DNA from: Bombus terrestris | Lineage: Eukaryota; Arthropoda; Insecta; Hymenoptera; Apidae | Reading direction: 5' to 3' | NCBI RefSeq assembly: GCF_910591885.1 | Contig: NC_063269.1 | Location: 1,674,001-1,738,000, forward strand | DNA: 64,000 nucleotides | Shown here: positions 49,259 to 62,211 of the stretch, in pieces | Layout of the letters: each line of letters begins with the position of its first letter | How positions within the stretch are numbered: the stretch's first letter is position 1 | The notes under the pieces: model-generated | What the model saw: the letters and a program-made list of their open reading frames with translations, nothing else | Told to the model about the DNA's origin: nothing | Database searches by the model: none | Program-made: the position numbers and the translations under genes

Positions 49259-50143
49259 CATAGCCATTTTTCATGAAACAAAAGAAGAAACAAGAATCAA
49301 TTAACAGTTTGAACAACAACATTCATTTACGTTCCAAGAGAAAATATAATTCTATCCATTGGATGAAACAAGAGAAAAAATAAAATAAGGCAAAGAACAA
49401 GAGCTGACTAGCAATTTAAAAAATAAGGATCTTACTTGTGCAATGACCATTAAAAGTACGATGATCCTAACATACCTCTGTGATTCCCAATGGCGGATTG
49501 AACATACAGAGACGTAGGTGTCTGAGATCCGAGTAGACGCTGGAATATTTTTTTCTCAACGTTCGACAAAAGGCTGTCACGAAGGGAAAGAGAAGAACAT
49601 GACAGGTCAAGGTAGATAGTCGTAATCCAAGCTTGATTGGTGTACAAAAAGGTGCCGATTAGCGATGCGTTGGACAAAAGCCCGATGAAACTAGCAGACA
49701 GGAAACGCCACTCAAAAAAATGAGGCTTCAAGGTGGTTCAGGCCTCTTCTCTTCGGCTACTATCTTGTTTCTTATCAGTTAACACCGGGTTTCCCGGATT
49801 TGTTAATTAGCGCCTGACTGTCGCGTATACGTCGATCACGATTTACGTGACTGTCATACTGTAGGCTGATAAAGTACACCGGTTCAGGTTCAATTAAAAT
49901 TTCCTCCTTGCTACCAGTCCGCGATATCGTCTGATGACACTAACAGCCGCTAATTGCCGTTCAAGATACTTGGTCGAGGGATAAACATGTATATGAAATG
50001 TTTTAGTAAAGCGTTATTAATAATTATGTGTAGAAGGCGAGTAAAGTAAGACGATCTTAAGCCGATGCCTAAATCGAATGTCATCTGATTTAAAATATCA
50101 TAAATGATCTTCGAATCACGTAGGAAAAAGGAAGAAGACTGGT

Positions 50144-50350
50144 TGAGGTGCTCTCAATTTATCTCATAATGGAGTGTACTCGTGTCTGCATAGGGAGAGT
50201 CATTAAGCAGCTCATGTACTTGACAAACGAATACTAAATTGGACTCAGACGATGATCAGGCCAGAACAAACGAACTTTCACATTTTTCATTCAAAAGACA
50301 CTATTTTCAAGCGTATGAAAGTCTAGAGAGCAGCTGAAGAGAGCACCTCA
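50144..50350. repeat. 207-bp inverted-repeat element with perfect 12-bp ends
   Basis: TGAGGTGCTCTC at 50144-50155 is matched by its exact reverse complement GAGAGCACCTCA at 50339-50350. The ends resemble those of the element at 56567. No coding capacity. Probably a non-autonomous DNA transposon remnant. Confidence 0.45.
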
Positions 50351-51818
50351 TCGTTGATAATTATGTACATAGTTTCTTATGCGCTGTTTCTAACATTTTC
50401 GTTGCATTCTGATCGCAGATTAGGATCAAATGTACTCGATGCAAGGGATGATCTATGATATTCTATATCACGTAACCTAACAGAATACGAATAGCTAAAC
50501 AATTACAGTCGATACATTTATTTGTGTTAAATGCATGATTTCCAAAATAACACAGGATGATATCTGCGATTACAAGGTATTTGATACGATGCAAAGTATT
50601 TGGTACCATATTTTGTCACTTTTGCGTTATTTTTTATATTTTCATAATCATTCTTCCCATTCGGAGACCTTGGAAAGGAAACGATGCCTTTGAACTTTCT
50701 TAGAACTGGTCGATGGTGGGTGTCGAAAGCTCGTACCCGCGTTCGTTCATCAAGCGTGCACGTAGCTTTAGCGACCTATGGGTGGGGGGTTGTGAGAGAG
50801 ATCGAGGAAGGAAGGGAAGAGAGCAGAGCAGAGCACCGTACTATTCTCTATGCCATGGCCCGTGTGACGAAGCTGTTCATGATAATGCGATAGTGTTGGT
50901 CTGTGCTTAGCACTTGATAAAAGATAGCGGTGACTGAACAGATGTCAGTACTCACCCGCAGCCCGACCTGTCGGTTGACGGTCTCACGTATCTCGCCCCG
51001 TGTGCATCCGTGCATCATCCACGGCGAAGTATTACGCTCTTGCGATTGCGATCCTCGAGAAAGTGAACGATAACACGAAAGCTTGGAGACGCAAGCGAGA
51101 CGTTTTACGCGAACGAGATTGTGAAGAATCGAGAATATTGCCAAAATTATCGTTTCTTTTTTATTAGTTACGATAGGCATCGACCCTGGAATAGACCAAA
51201 TGCGTTTCTGTGCGATGTCAAAGTTTCTGGAAGTCTGAAAATGTCGAGAGAAAACTACGACATCTATTTCGACTTTGTATATACTGTTCGAGAAAATCGT
51301 TCCCTAAAGAATTTCGTGCAAGCAACAAACGAAGCTTCTTCGATAGGATGATCACTGCGATCCAGAGACAGTATTACTTTAAGAAGATCCGCTGCAAAGC
51401 TTGATCGTCAAGCCGGAAATCGTCCAACAGAATCTCGACTAACCTCGAATACTCGCGTAGTTAGAAGCAATAATGTGGAGTTATGGCTAAGATACTCGAC
51501 TCGACCCGAGACGAAGGATCAACAGTGAGATTAAACCTAAACATCGGTCGGTAAGGAATCGTCAACGTCGAAGACGTGATTGTTTGTCTGAGTTCGTTTA
51601 AGATCGTTGAGCACCGTCTGGAGACTCGTCGCGGGAAGTAGTCGCCGCCGTTTTGAATTGAACTTGACAACGATCGTGATTGAACGAGGCTCAATTGGAA
51701 GACCAAAGAACAGCTTTTCTCGTCGAATAATGAGAGGCTCTCGGTGGAATTCTTCGAAAGCTCGACCCGAAGGCGTGCACCACCAAAGAGAGCGTACCAT
51801 CACAGCCTCGAATCATGC

Positions 51819-54800
51819 ATGATGAGCGGTGCGACTAGGCTCGATCAGGATTGGATGAGAATGGTCGAGTTACGCGGTGGCACCGGTATGACGAACGGGC
51901 TAAGCGGTCGGTCATCGAGTCGTTTTCATTACACGATACTCACTATTTTGGACACTGTGTTCTCGGCTACTGTGGCCGCCCCGGCGGTGGTTGGTTACTG
52001 GAGAGGTACCTGGGGCTTGAGCGACGTCTACGTCTATCCGGAGGATTCGGTTCTCAGCAGTTTGACCTCGTTTGTGATCGGTTTCATAGGGTTGTTCGCG
52101 TTCAACGTTTCTCAGAATGTCCTGAACGAGCTTTTACACCCGGACAAACACAGATTGTCGTATTACGTCGGATCCAGACTTTACACGGCCGTATTCGGCT
52201 TTTGCTGCGTAAATGCATGGCGTGGCGCCTGGCAGGCCCTCGACCTGTACACGGAACACACAGCGAGCACCGTTTTCGCCACCACCGTCGTTAGCCTTCT
52301 AGCATTGGCGATCATGCGTGCCATCAGGAACATTTCCGCGCCACCGTTCTCCCTTTGCTTGGACTCGTGTCCCGGATACTTCGAAGTGCAAACCATGTTT
52401 CGCGTGAACGTAAGTAACTGATCGTTCGTACACCGTAAAAACGTAGAAACGTGAAGCTGAAAGAGGAAGAGTCCGATAGATCGCTTATAATTATTATTCA
52501 AGATCGAATCAAGTTTGTAGGAAGCTTTTAGAATAGAACTTTGATGAAATATCGTCTCACGAAAGACAAACTCGATTTTGTATTCCGTGTAGCGATATCT
52601 TCCTCGATTATTAGTAGACTACGGACTTCTATGCAAATTTATATTTCTGAGAATACAATTAAGAAGGTAAAACCCTGGAAGAAAATTGTTTAACCTTCCA
52701 AGCATTATAAAAAACAGTATACTTTGGATATTTCATTTATTTTTCCGTACTATGTGCACTCTGTGCAATTTTGCATCTTCAAATTTCTTATAAGTGCAAA
52801 AAGATCCGCAGTCTAATCGTTATCTTTCAATGCTTTATGTAATAAGCGATACAGAGTAATTATCGTAAATTACGAGGCAAACAAATTATTCTTTCTGACT
52901 ATTCTTTTTTCGTTTTCCACGTATCGATTGCTTCCTTTAATTCTTTTTGCATGAACAAGTGATGGAAATGATAATTTAAACCGCTATCAATTATGACAAG
53001 GATCCAAACAAGAACCTATGTGTGTTTCCGAATTCTCGAATTTTCAAAGCGTTCAATTTCTAAGAGCGAGATTGCAGAAAATTTTCTATTCTTGCTACGA
53101 GAACGGTATATACCCTTCTTGCTTTGTTTCGATTATCTTCATATTCTACCATTCTGTTTCACCGATATTATTATAGGTGACAAGTAACGCGACTGAATGA
53201 AATTACCCGCAAGGCTACGAAATCTCGTGAACCATTCGTATCTTGTGAAAATATGAATATTCAAAGCGACGCTATCAAACATATATTTCTATCGAGATTA
53301 ACGTACATATTATAAAACGCCATCATACACATGGTCTTTCTTTATGATCAGCTTGAAAATCATAGCAATGTAACTAAATTTTTAAGAATATAATTTAAAA
53401 TATAGACCATTGTCTTACTCGCTAAACATTATAACGAATATTAAACTTTGAACATTACATTCTTGCATATTATGTTCATTCTGAATATTTTCGCACTTTC
53501 AAGTTACCTATAAATGTATAAAAATCGCTGGTTTGGTCATAACTTTTTTCTCTGCTTCGACACAATGAATCTCTTAGAATGATAAACGCGGAATACTATT
53601 TTATGGAAAATAGCAATGGATTGTCTTACACTACTACGATTCTCAATCCTGCAGATATTGATCGGTTGAATCTTAAGTCGGTTGTGTCTTACGGTCTTAT
53701 AAACGAATTAAAAAGATCGCAAAAATCGTCAAATAATCGACTCGTTTCGGCAAAAATGATCACGAACACCGATGCTTTTCATTGAAAACGAAAGGGGGCT
53801 AAATGTTAAGTAGGAAACGTAAGAGGTCTAGACAGCGTGTTTTGACGCATCGGTGAAGCTGGAGCCGTGCGATGCACGGCATCGATGCGATGTGCAAGGT
53901 ATAAGCACAGTTTCCGGCTGACTCTCCCAATACTCGAACGGCATCGCGTCCGTGCAGTTTGCACACGCACGAGCACGGCCTGCAACCGCAATTTTCGATG
54001 TTTTAACCTTTCTCCTTCGATCGAACGAAACTCGAATGGAGAATCGAACGGTAAGATACACGAATTACACGCTTCTGTCTATATTTCATATCTCTGACAC
54101 GAGTGTTTCTTTATCTAAATTTTTCTAAAGAAATATTTATCTAAAGTTTGCCGAATGATGAATGGAGAATGAAAGAATGAGAATAGAACACAACTGGTTT
54201 TATAACTTGGAATTTTTAAGCGATATTTTATGTTGCATATTACGTATATATATATTCTAAAGATTTGGGAGGAATTTTGAAACATTCTGATAGTTCTTTT
54301 TAGTTAGACGGTTCTTCTTAGATTTGACTTTTGATCGATCGTTGTTTTATTTTACCGATGTCTAGAAATGATTTATCGAAGATGATAACGAAGAAGAGAC
54401 GCAGCGGGATGATCTTGAATTAATTATCGCTCAGTTGAGTCCTCTCCGTCACTTAAAAATCGAGGACAGAAGGGTGTCGCGAAAAGTCGACGGGTGATAA
54501 TACACTCCGATGAAAGTTTACCTCACAAATGGTTCGTCGACCGGAAAATTCTTGTACCTTTGATTTATCGAAATGATTCTCTTTCTCAAAAGTGAACCGT
54601 GGCTCGAACGATAGATTGCAGAGTGTTCGAGTAAAGAACGGTTTAGTTAAAATGTGCATCGCGTTAAGAAATCAAGCTGGACGTTTTCAGATAGACATGT
54701 TTTACACCTTTATCAGATATTATTTGGGTAGATATCGTTTTTGATGCTTCGGTTTATATTGTTTTAAACGTCTCCTTCCACAATTTTCACTTCTGGTAAT

Positions 54801-57800
54801 ACTGCAATGTCATAGCAATATCCCCATCCCTTTTCGACGTGCCAGCAATTTAATGTTCAATGAATCAGTGAATTTAGGGAAGCGTGAGTTAGCGATCCGC
54901 GTGAAGAAATCATCATGTACGAACGATGTTTCTAGTTCATCTTACGATGACTGGTACAAAGTTAGAATAATTTTGGAAGATTAAAGGAAATAGGCGGGAA
55001 AGTCTAGAAACATCAGGAATAGAATAATAATAAGCTTTCACGAAATAAATTTCGTTCGCCTGGAAATGGAATCGCAACCCTCTCGAGACTGACGATACGT
55101 CTCAAGGTAATTAGGTAATTTTTCCACAAACTTCTCCGAATTGTTATAATTTTCCCTCTCAGAATTGAGACTTCCTAAAACAAATGACTCCGTTGGAAGT
55201 ACGACTATATGAATTTGTTTTTGAAAAATCAGACATCTCGTAATCATATGTCGTAGTAGTAAAATTATGAGATTTTCAAAAGATGAAGTTGATCGGTTTT
55301 ACATATTACTTTGTTTATTGCTAAAAAAAGATACTCAATTCTAAATATAGCACTTTCGCAAAAATCTTATATATTTATTTTGTAGGATAAACAACGAACT
55401 CTATTTTTGTCATAAATAATCTTTGACGTAAGCGATACGCGATTAGCAATAGCTACGCGTTGTTTATCATAGTTCCCGCTCTCTTCAAACATTTCCCGAT
55501 TTCTCACCTGCAAATGATGTTTATCTATTATTTATGTTGTCTGATTGCAGAACACGAGAGACTGGTCGTTGTACTTATTGGATTGTGCCTTCAGCGTTGG
55601 AGTGGTTGGTACGTTGGTTGTGTTCGTTTGGAGAGGTGTCTGGATACTTTTCGACCTCTATCTTTTTCCCAAAGATCGAGAATATTCTGCGATCGGGTCT
55701 CTCGTGAGTATTATTATTGCTTCTTCTCTCTTTTTTATTTTAATAAACAATAAGTGATCTTAACTCTGTTATGGTTCTCGAATTTTTATGTCAAGAAGCA
55801 AACAAATTTTGCACGTTGCACATACGCATAAACAACGATATTTTCATATGTTCTTAGAACTTAAGAAATTTTTCAACGATAGAAACGTAGCATTTTTATT
55901 ATGAACAATAATTTCTTAGCGACGATAATCATCGTCGAAGAATAATTGAAAAAGTCAATCGCTTTTTCTTAAATTGACGAAAGTGAAAAAGCTCTTAATG
56001 TTTACAAATCTCAGTGTGATTATTTAAGACAAAACACCAATTGACTTGGCTGGTTAATAAAGATTTGAAAAGAAAGCGAAGAAAACTCGATCTCATCCTG
56101 AAGATTGTCCACGTTACGATAGTCTATTCACCTCAGATCGCGCGAATCCGTGAAAATGCGGTGTGCGTACAAACATTCGATAAAGCAGTGTCCTATCGAA
56201 CGAACGCGTGTCATCGGGTGTCATTAGCAATCACGTGTTGAACGACATTTTGAAACGTGCCACCTACGCAGAGCGCAGTGAGCGGCACGCCGTTGGTCCG
56301 ATTGTATAATTGAATATTCGCCAATTGTATGATTGCGAGGGCACATGACAAAACTGTTCACGTATGTATGTGTTCGCAAAGACACTTTATTACGGACTGC
56401 ATTTACTTGTCTGAATACGTTGCGGAGAGAACGCGGTCAACGAGAGGATTTGTTTAATTTTTCAATAATGACGATCGTTGATCTCCAACCGGAGACCTAT
56501 ACTCGATGCGATTAAACCGTTCTGTTCGAAATTCCTATCGAAATTCTCCATTGAAATGGTTCTCTCAGGGTGTCTTCAGACGATCAACAATATTATCAAT
56601 ATTTCAAGATTCTCAACGAAAATATGGTATATCGATAAATATTAACAATATGTAACGATAGTCTGAGCGCACCCTCGTAGTATCTCTAGTAGGTGGATGC
56701 GTGTTCTGATGAAAGAAACATCTGAAGATCGGAATGTGTATATTTATAAAAATCTGTATGTTTGATTACTCTGAATCCTCTTCTACAATAGTTTACTAGC
56801 TAATAATATCAGTAGATTGATAGGTGACAAGTTGTGGTTTATAGATTCCTCAGTCGTAATTCTATAATTTTACGTTAAACAAAGTAGTTAGCTAAATTTA
56901 ATGATATAAAAGAATCAAATAGAAAAGAATCGATCGATATTACTAATTTGTGACCCGTAAAATTTCATTCATAATAGTTCAATTCTGTAAGAAACTCCCG
57001 CAGGACAACAGTCAAAACGTGCATCCACTGTAGCCATAGTCTTATTCTTTGATTTTGCGCAATCGTGTCGCGTGCCATATCGTTCATCGATCACTCGTCG
57101 TTTAAGTTTCGTTGTTCTTCTACACGGACGATCGTGAAATTCTTTCTACAACGTTGGCAAACACAGATGAGCGCACATAAATATTTCGACATTGTGAGCA
57201 CAAGCTCACAACCCGTGGAATTATTCGGTTGCAAAATGATATTCAATTGGCGCCATGTATCCTGGCGACAACAATAACATTCGACTGTTGCGACTTTTTC
57301 CCCGCTGGTTGATTGGCGGAGAATAAAAAACGCGATCGCGGCGTGTTCGAAAGAAATCTGACGCGACATACGTCTGGCCGATGCGAACGATAAGATTTGT
57401 CTAGAAATCAGGTAATTGTACCAGTTCAATGTATAGTATAGCATTGATGAAGGCATGAATTCGAGTTATCGAGAGAAAGATCGACGATGTAGGATAACTT
57501 GGAGCAAATAAAATCGAATTGCAATACTTTGGCTTTTAATTTATCGATTTCGATAATTCCAGATTCATGTGAAAAAATAAATAAATTTCACGGCGCCAGT
57601 CTTCTTCTTTATCAATGCTGCTACTGGATGAATGATCGATTTTTAAAGTAGATCAATATCTGCGGTACGAAATCAGCATTAGGGTATTTTCACAATGTCC
57701 GGTTTTCGCCGTCCGATTTTCATCGTCCGGTTGAAAATGAATGTTGGCTGATCACCAGCCAGTATCACGCTCTTGTTCTACACCGTCGTGTCGATTACGT

Positions 57801-59812
57801 GTGTAGTCGAGTGGCAATAAAATTATATAATAAAAACAAAATAATAAAAGAGCCCGGTGGCATAGAAAACGAGCATTATACCGGCGGGTAATCGGCAAAA
57901 ATTTATTTTCAACCGGACAATGTGAAAATGCCCTCGTAACGTAAATATTCGTTGATCGATCGACGTTCGTTTCATACGACTATTCTCCCGATGCAACTGT
58001 TTCTTAGGAAGTTTGAGAAACAAATCTGAATAGGAAAATAAACCGTCTTGTTACGCTTATCGAAGGTTAACGCATCGGTTTAAAATGCAAAGATAAGAGT
58101 AGCTTATTGTTATTTTAAAAAACACTTATGCGCGATCATTGATAATATCACGATGGTATTTACTCGACGATGCTCGATATCAGTTTGATAACTGATTCAA
58201 TGAACCTTCCAAATATTGTCGGATGAAAGTTTGAGTGGATGAAGTCCGTTTGAAAGATTTGGCAGAATTTTTCGAATAATGTGAAATTCTCGAATCGTGT
58301 TTGAAATCCTTACGAGAAATCTACCAGATACGATTTGCACGATGATGGCGATAATGTAAATCCTCAAGAGGGTCGATGATTGCGCGAGGGTCATCCAATT
58401 CACGCATTTACTCGCTCGTAATGCCGCTTCGAAACCGTGAAACAGCGGCCAACTATTTGTCGTCGGTTGATTCGCTGAAAACTCTGATCAACGAGAACGA
58501 AAACGTCATTGACGGGCTCTTTTCTCGGCAAAGTCGATCGAGTGCATCAGACAAACGGAACGAAATCGACTGTAGGATTTGTCAAAAGACGAATTGTAAT
58601 TTTTCCTTATAAAAAGATTGATATAAGAAAGAGAGGAAGATCAACCTAATCATGTATAAGAATATCGACTTACGAGTAACATAAATCTTCTTTCATTCGC
58701 TTCTCGCTGTACTTATTATATTTTTATATATAGAATTTCAAGAAATAAGAAATAAGAAACATGCCAAAGAGAAGAGAAATCGAATCGAATACTAAAAAAT
58801 ATTCACAAAGGGAAGAAAAGGCATAAGAATGGGTTTCAAAGATGTAACAATGAAATAAAAAAAAAGTAATACAAATGGAGCAGCTGGAAATATAAAAGAC
58901 AACATTCGGCAATTGTTTCATCTAAAATAATTCTGAGTCACTTTGATCAAGGATATTATTATCAAATTGGTAAATCGGGACACCTAAAATGAATAATTTG
59001 CAACTGCCAATGGTTCTCTCTGTTTATTATATATTTGAACAATTGTCGGGTGCAATTGCAGGCCATCGGATACATGATAGTGACGGTGACGTTTTCCTTG
59101 CAACCATTGATGCGGTACGCGTGTGCTCGTCTTCAAGGCTGGGCCCGTTTAATAGCGGCCGATGGTTTCCTGCTGCTCAGCTTCCTGGGCACGGTGAATG
59201 TTTGGCGTGGCATCTGGAACGTATTGGATCTGTGGCTGGTCCCGGATAACCGAGAATTGTCCTGTTGGATCACCCACGTTGGGTGCTTCGTATTCCTCGT
59301 ACTTCTCAACTGCAGCAATTCCATCCTCGTTCGCGGCGTTTACATCGACGCCGAGGAGGACGACGGCAAATGCGTCGTATTTCCTTGCCACTATCTTCGA
59401 TTATTCTTCAAGGTTAGCCCATAGATGTAGTCTGATTAGTTTTGATTTTATTTAGACTTTAATTTTATTAAAGAAAAAGATTGCAAATTACATATCGCCT
59501 GAATGTAATTTACATTCCTAATGCATTAATGATCGACTATTTTTCATTTTGGCTTACTTATGATCAAAGGTCATTATTCACTTGAGATATATAGCGATAT
59601 AGATTTCAATACATCGGTCTAAACGAACAATGATCGTTTGCTTGCAGGTCGAACGCGAGAAGAAGGAAGCGAGACGACGAAACCTGCTGGTTGCCTCGAA
59701 GGACTTTCGGCCTCGACCAGATGGAAATACCAAAGACACGGAAAATGGAGCGCTTCTATCGAACAGCACCGCCACGACTATCCTACCAACGAATCCTGAA
59801 TCTCTCGTCTAA
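51819..59812 (+). CDS. fusl: Fuseless, eight-helix presynaptic membrane protein
   Basis: Four exons, 51819-52409, 55551-55703, 59062-59412 and 59648-59812, all phase 0, give 419 residues. Two adjacent ATGs (51819, 51822) start the frame; the second has A at -3. About eight hydrophobic helices fall into four similar units, each with WRG-x-W followed by a conserved Asp: WRGTW (51999), WRGAW (52218), WRGVW (55629), WRGIW (59203). A basic, polar tail (VEREKKEARRRNLL) ends the protein. In Drosophila, Fuseless is a neuronal protein needed for calcium-channel clustering at active zones and for synaptic transmission; the biochemical activity is not known. The half-length relative lies just upstream on the same strand. 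The first 197 residues lie in one exon, unlike the relative, which has introns there, so the duplication is not recent. Confidence 0.92.
52410..55550 (+). other. fuseless intron 1 (3.1 kb)
   Basis: AT-rich with short frames only, for example 53579-53785. No recognised gene or complete mobile element. The acceptor is CTGATTGCAG. Confidence 0.6.
56567..56675. mobile_element. Small 109-bp MITE-like element
   Basis: The left end AGGGTGTCTTCAGAC and the reverse complement of the right end, AGGGTGCGCTCAGACT, form an imperfect terminal inverted repeat of about 15 bp around an AT-rich core. No coding capacity. Confidence 0.5.
57681..57934. mobile_element. 254-bp inverted-repeat element (MITE-like)
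   Basis: The left arm 57681-57704 (AGGGTATTTTCACAATGTCC then GGTT) matches the reverse complement of the right arm 57911-57934 at 22 of 24 positions. A second copy of GTCCGGTTGAAAA lies inside, inverted relative to the right arm. There is no open frame of note and no clear target duplication, so the superfamily is not assigned. Confidence 0.65.
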
Positions 59813-62211
59813 TATAAACACCGAGGAAACAAGACTCCAAGAATTCGACTGAATTCCCTTTCTGATACTCTCGCCGATCCTCGTGCAATATCAAAACACA
59901 GAAAGAAAAACCTGCTATGGAAGGAACATACTTTAAGAGGAATCGGTTTATACTATTTTGTGCTCTCGGCCAGTGATCGTATTAAGTGATAAGTTCAGGG
60001 TCACGGAAACTTTTCCAACACAAACAGAATACACGGGCTTCGTATTGAAGTCGTCGAGAAGTTTGTAAAGCATCAACGAGTAGACAGGTAGACGATGGAA
60101 TAAACGCAACGAATAGTGAAATAGCCGTATAGATCGACAGATAAACATAGGTAGACACGCAGATAGATGCTTAGAACACCGATTTAAGTTAATCGAATAG
60201 GTAAATCGATATGGAAGAAAAGAGAACGGAATCGGGCAAGTTCGCACGATGAATTCAGCGAATGACTGTGAAAGAGTGACGATTATATGTATATAAGGGA
60301 CTGTGTGCATGCATGTGTATGCGTGTGTGTGAGTGGCTAGGTGAATGTATAAGTACAAGAAACCGAATGTATATAATTCTGACTTGGTGCATGCTTCGAG
60401 TGCGGATCTGTGCGAATGCATCCGGAGACGTCGACGAGACGAAACTGAACTTGCTTTGTTCACGACAGCGTACACACAGGCGTGTCGTTAGAAGGTACGT
60501 GTATACACACGGTATGGAAACATGTACATGGCGATTACTACTCGACGATTCATTCAAAATTCAGACGAATCCGTGCGCTTTGATTGGAACGCTGGTTCAG
60601 AGATCGAATCATCGTGCGTTTTTTCGTGATAATGTAATTGTGAAATCGATATGACACAGTGAAATATGAAAGATCGATGGACGATTAAACGAACGTGTTT
60701 GATCGGCGAATGTTTCAACTATCCGTGACCCGATTAATTTACTCAACCGATTTATTTCACGTGAAACGATTAGTTAATAAGGACTCGTGATTATCTGAAA
60801 TAAATAACGAGAGAATATCACAAGATGAAAAGTGTTCGTCAGCGTCGATTCCATAGGATTTCTAGTCATCGTTAGTCGCCACTCTCATCGTCGATGCTCC
60901 GTTCGATCGAGCATTATCGAATTTAACCTTTGTCCGAACGCTAATGATTATGAAGAGCGTACGCTTGTGATCCTAGCGTTAGATGAGACCTTGATGATGA
61001 CAATGGTAATAGACTGGATACGATCATTATAAATGGGTTATAACCTTCTCCCCCGCATCCTGTACACCCCGCAGATTTTGCTCTTGTACATCAATTACGA
61101 CGTCATGGCGTACTAATAATTAATTAACTGGAATAATGACGGGACAATGGGCGGCTGGCACATCGATGGGAAGTGGCTAGTTCGACGATAAGCGGCTGCC
61201 CTCCTGGCCTACATTTAATATTTTCACAATGAACAATGTGCCAGCCGTTGCACCGGAAGTCCGACGTCCCGCAGAAAACCGGAATCGATCGCGGTCGATT
61301 AAAAAAGCCAACGAATCAAAATGTTAATTATCGCTCGAACGCTCGAACATCGTTCTCTAAACACGCATATTGCCATCGCAAGATTCTGCAGGCTGTTTCA
61401 TATGACAGGAGCAACGATATACACACATATATTTATACGCTCGTATACGCGACTTTTACCACATTCGTTGAAATAAAAAAGAAAGAATTAAGCTTACGAA
61501 CCTTCAGCTTTATATTATTTATATCGTTATTATAACAGGCTTTAACCCATCCGTTATGGTATCCTTTAAACCGAAGACACTTTTACTTACTACAGCTTAC
61601 TTTTCCTATACTATATAATTAATTGCGGCACCACATATACAGAGAGAAATACAAATTTTTATTAATAAGTAACGGTAAATAATGATACACTCGTCGTAAC
61701 GAAAATGTTGATAGAACGATTCCACCTCTTTCCATCGTTTTCAAATTGAATCACAACGCCAGCAAATCGTGAGCCGATCTGCCAAGAAGACTATGCGTAC
61801 GACTATGAATGAGTGACTAAAAAAGAAAATACGCGAAGGGCGATTAAAAATATAGAAAAGGGTCCCCGAGAAAAGATGTGGACGGTCGAAGGACGATACA
61901 CATCGGTGATTACTAACAATGATTAGTGGTCGTGGTTGATCGATTTTCGATCGATCGCAATTGGATTCTACTCGACATGGTGGGGAGTCTATTTGAGGCG
62001 TCGCGACGCCGTGGTGCAATGATCAGAATCAGTCGGTAGGTCGTATCACAGCGAAAGGTGAAGAGAGTGCCCGTCAGAGAGAACGAAAAGAAATCTTCGC
62101 CAAGCAACGAGCGTGTTCTGTATGCTGATCGCGTACCGGGAACGTTTCGAATTTTCACAAATCGAAGAAGTGGAGCTAAGGTGACCCGACTTTTCCCCTT
62201 TGCCTGGTAAA
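59813..62211 (+). other. fuseless 3' UTR, intergenic region and acylphosphatase leader
   Basis: The probable 3' UTR runs to the AATAAA at 60799-60804 and contains a TG-rich run at about 60300-60340. The rest, to 62211, is the upstream region of the acylphosphatase gene; its base composition becomes more GC-rich after 61900. Minus-strand frames at 59948-60475 and 61913-62317 have no recognisable family. Confidence 0.55.
60799..60804 (+). terminator. Candidate polyadenylation signal of fuseless (AATAAA)
   Basis: AATAAA within GAAATAAATAACG, about 1 kb after the fuseless stop codon. The position is reasonable for the 3' end, but it is unconfirmed. Confidence 0.4.

Larger units (their letters stand above)
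48554..51818 (+). other. Intergenic region and probable fuseless promoter and 5' UTR
   Basis: AT-rich up to about 50640, with two inverted-repeat remnants. The stretch 50640-51818 is richer in CpG and probably carries the fuseless promoter and leader. No coding gene is supported. A hydrophobic minus-strand frame at 49450-49731 has no start context or family and was not called. Confidence 0.5.
55704..59061 (+). other. fuseless intron 2 (3.4 kb) with two inverted-repeat elements
   Basis: Carries the elements at 56567-56675 and 57681-57934. Two small frames overlap head to head at 58197-58612; neither has a known family. Otherwise AT-rich. Confidence 0.6.

Noticed and set aside
49450..49731. 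Hydrophobic 93-codon minus-strand frame
   Set aside because: Short, with no recognisable family and no neighbouring exons; it was considered as a chemoreceptor fragment without support.
51744..51818. Upstream extension of the fuseless frame
   Set aside because: The codon at 51744 is GTG; the first ATG in frame is 51819, followed by another at 51822.
59948..60475. 175-codon minus-strand frame
   Set aside because: It lies opposite the fuseless 3' UTR, with low-complexity His/Tyr/Ser-rich translation and no family.
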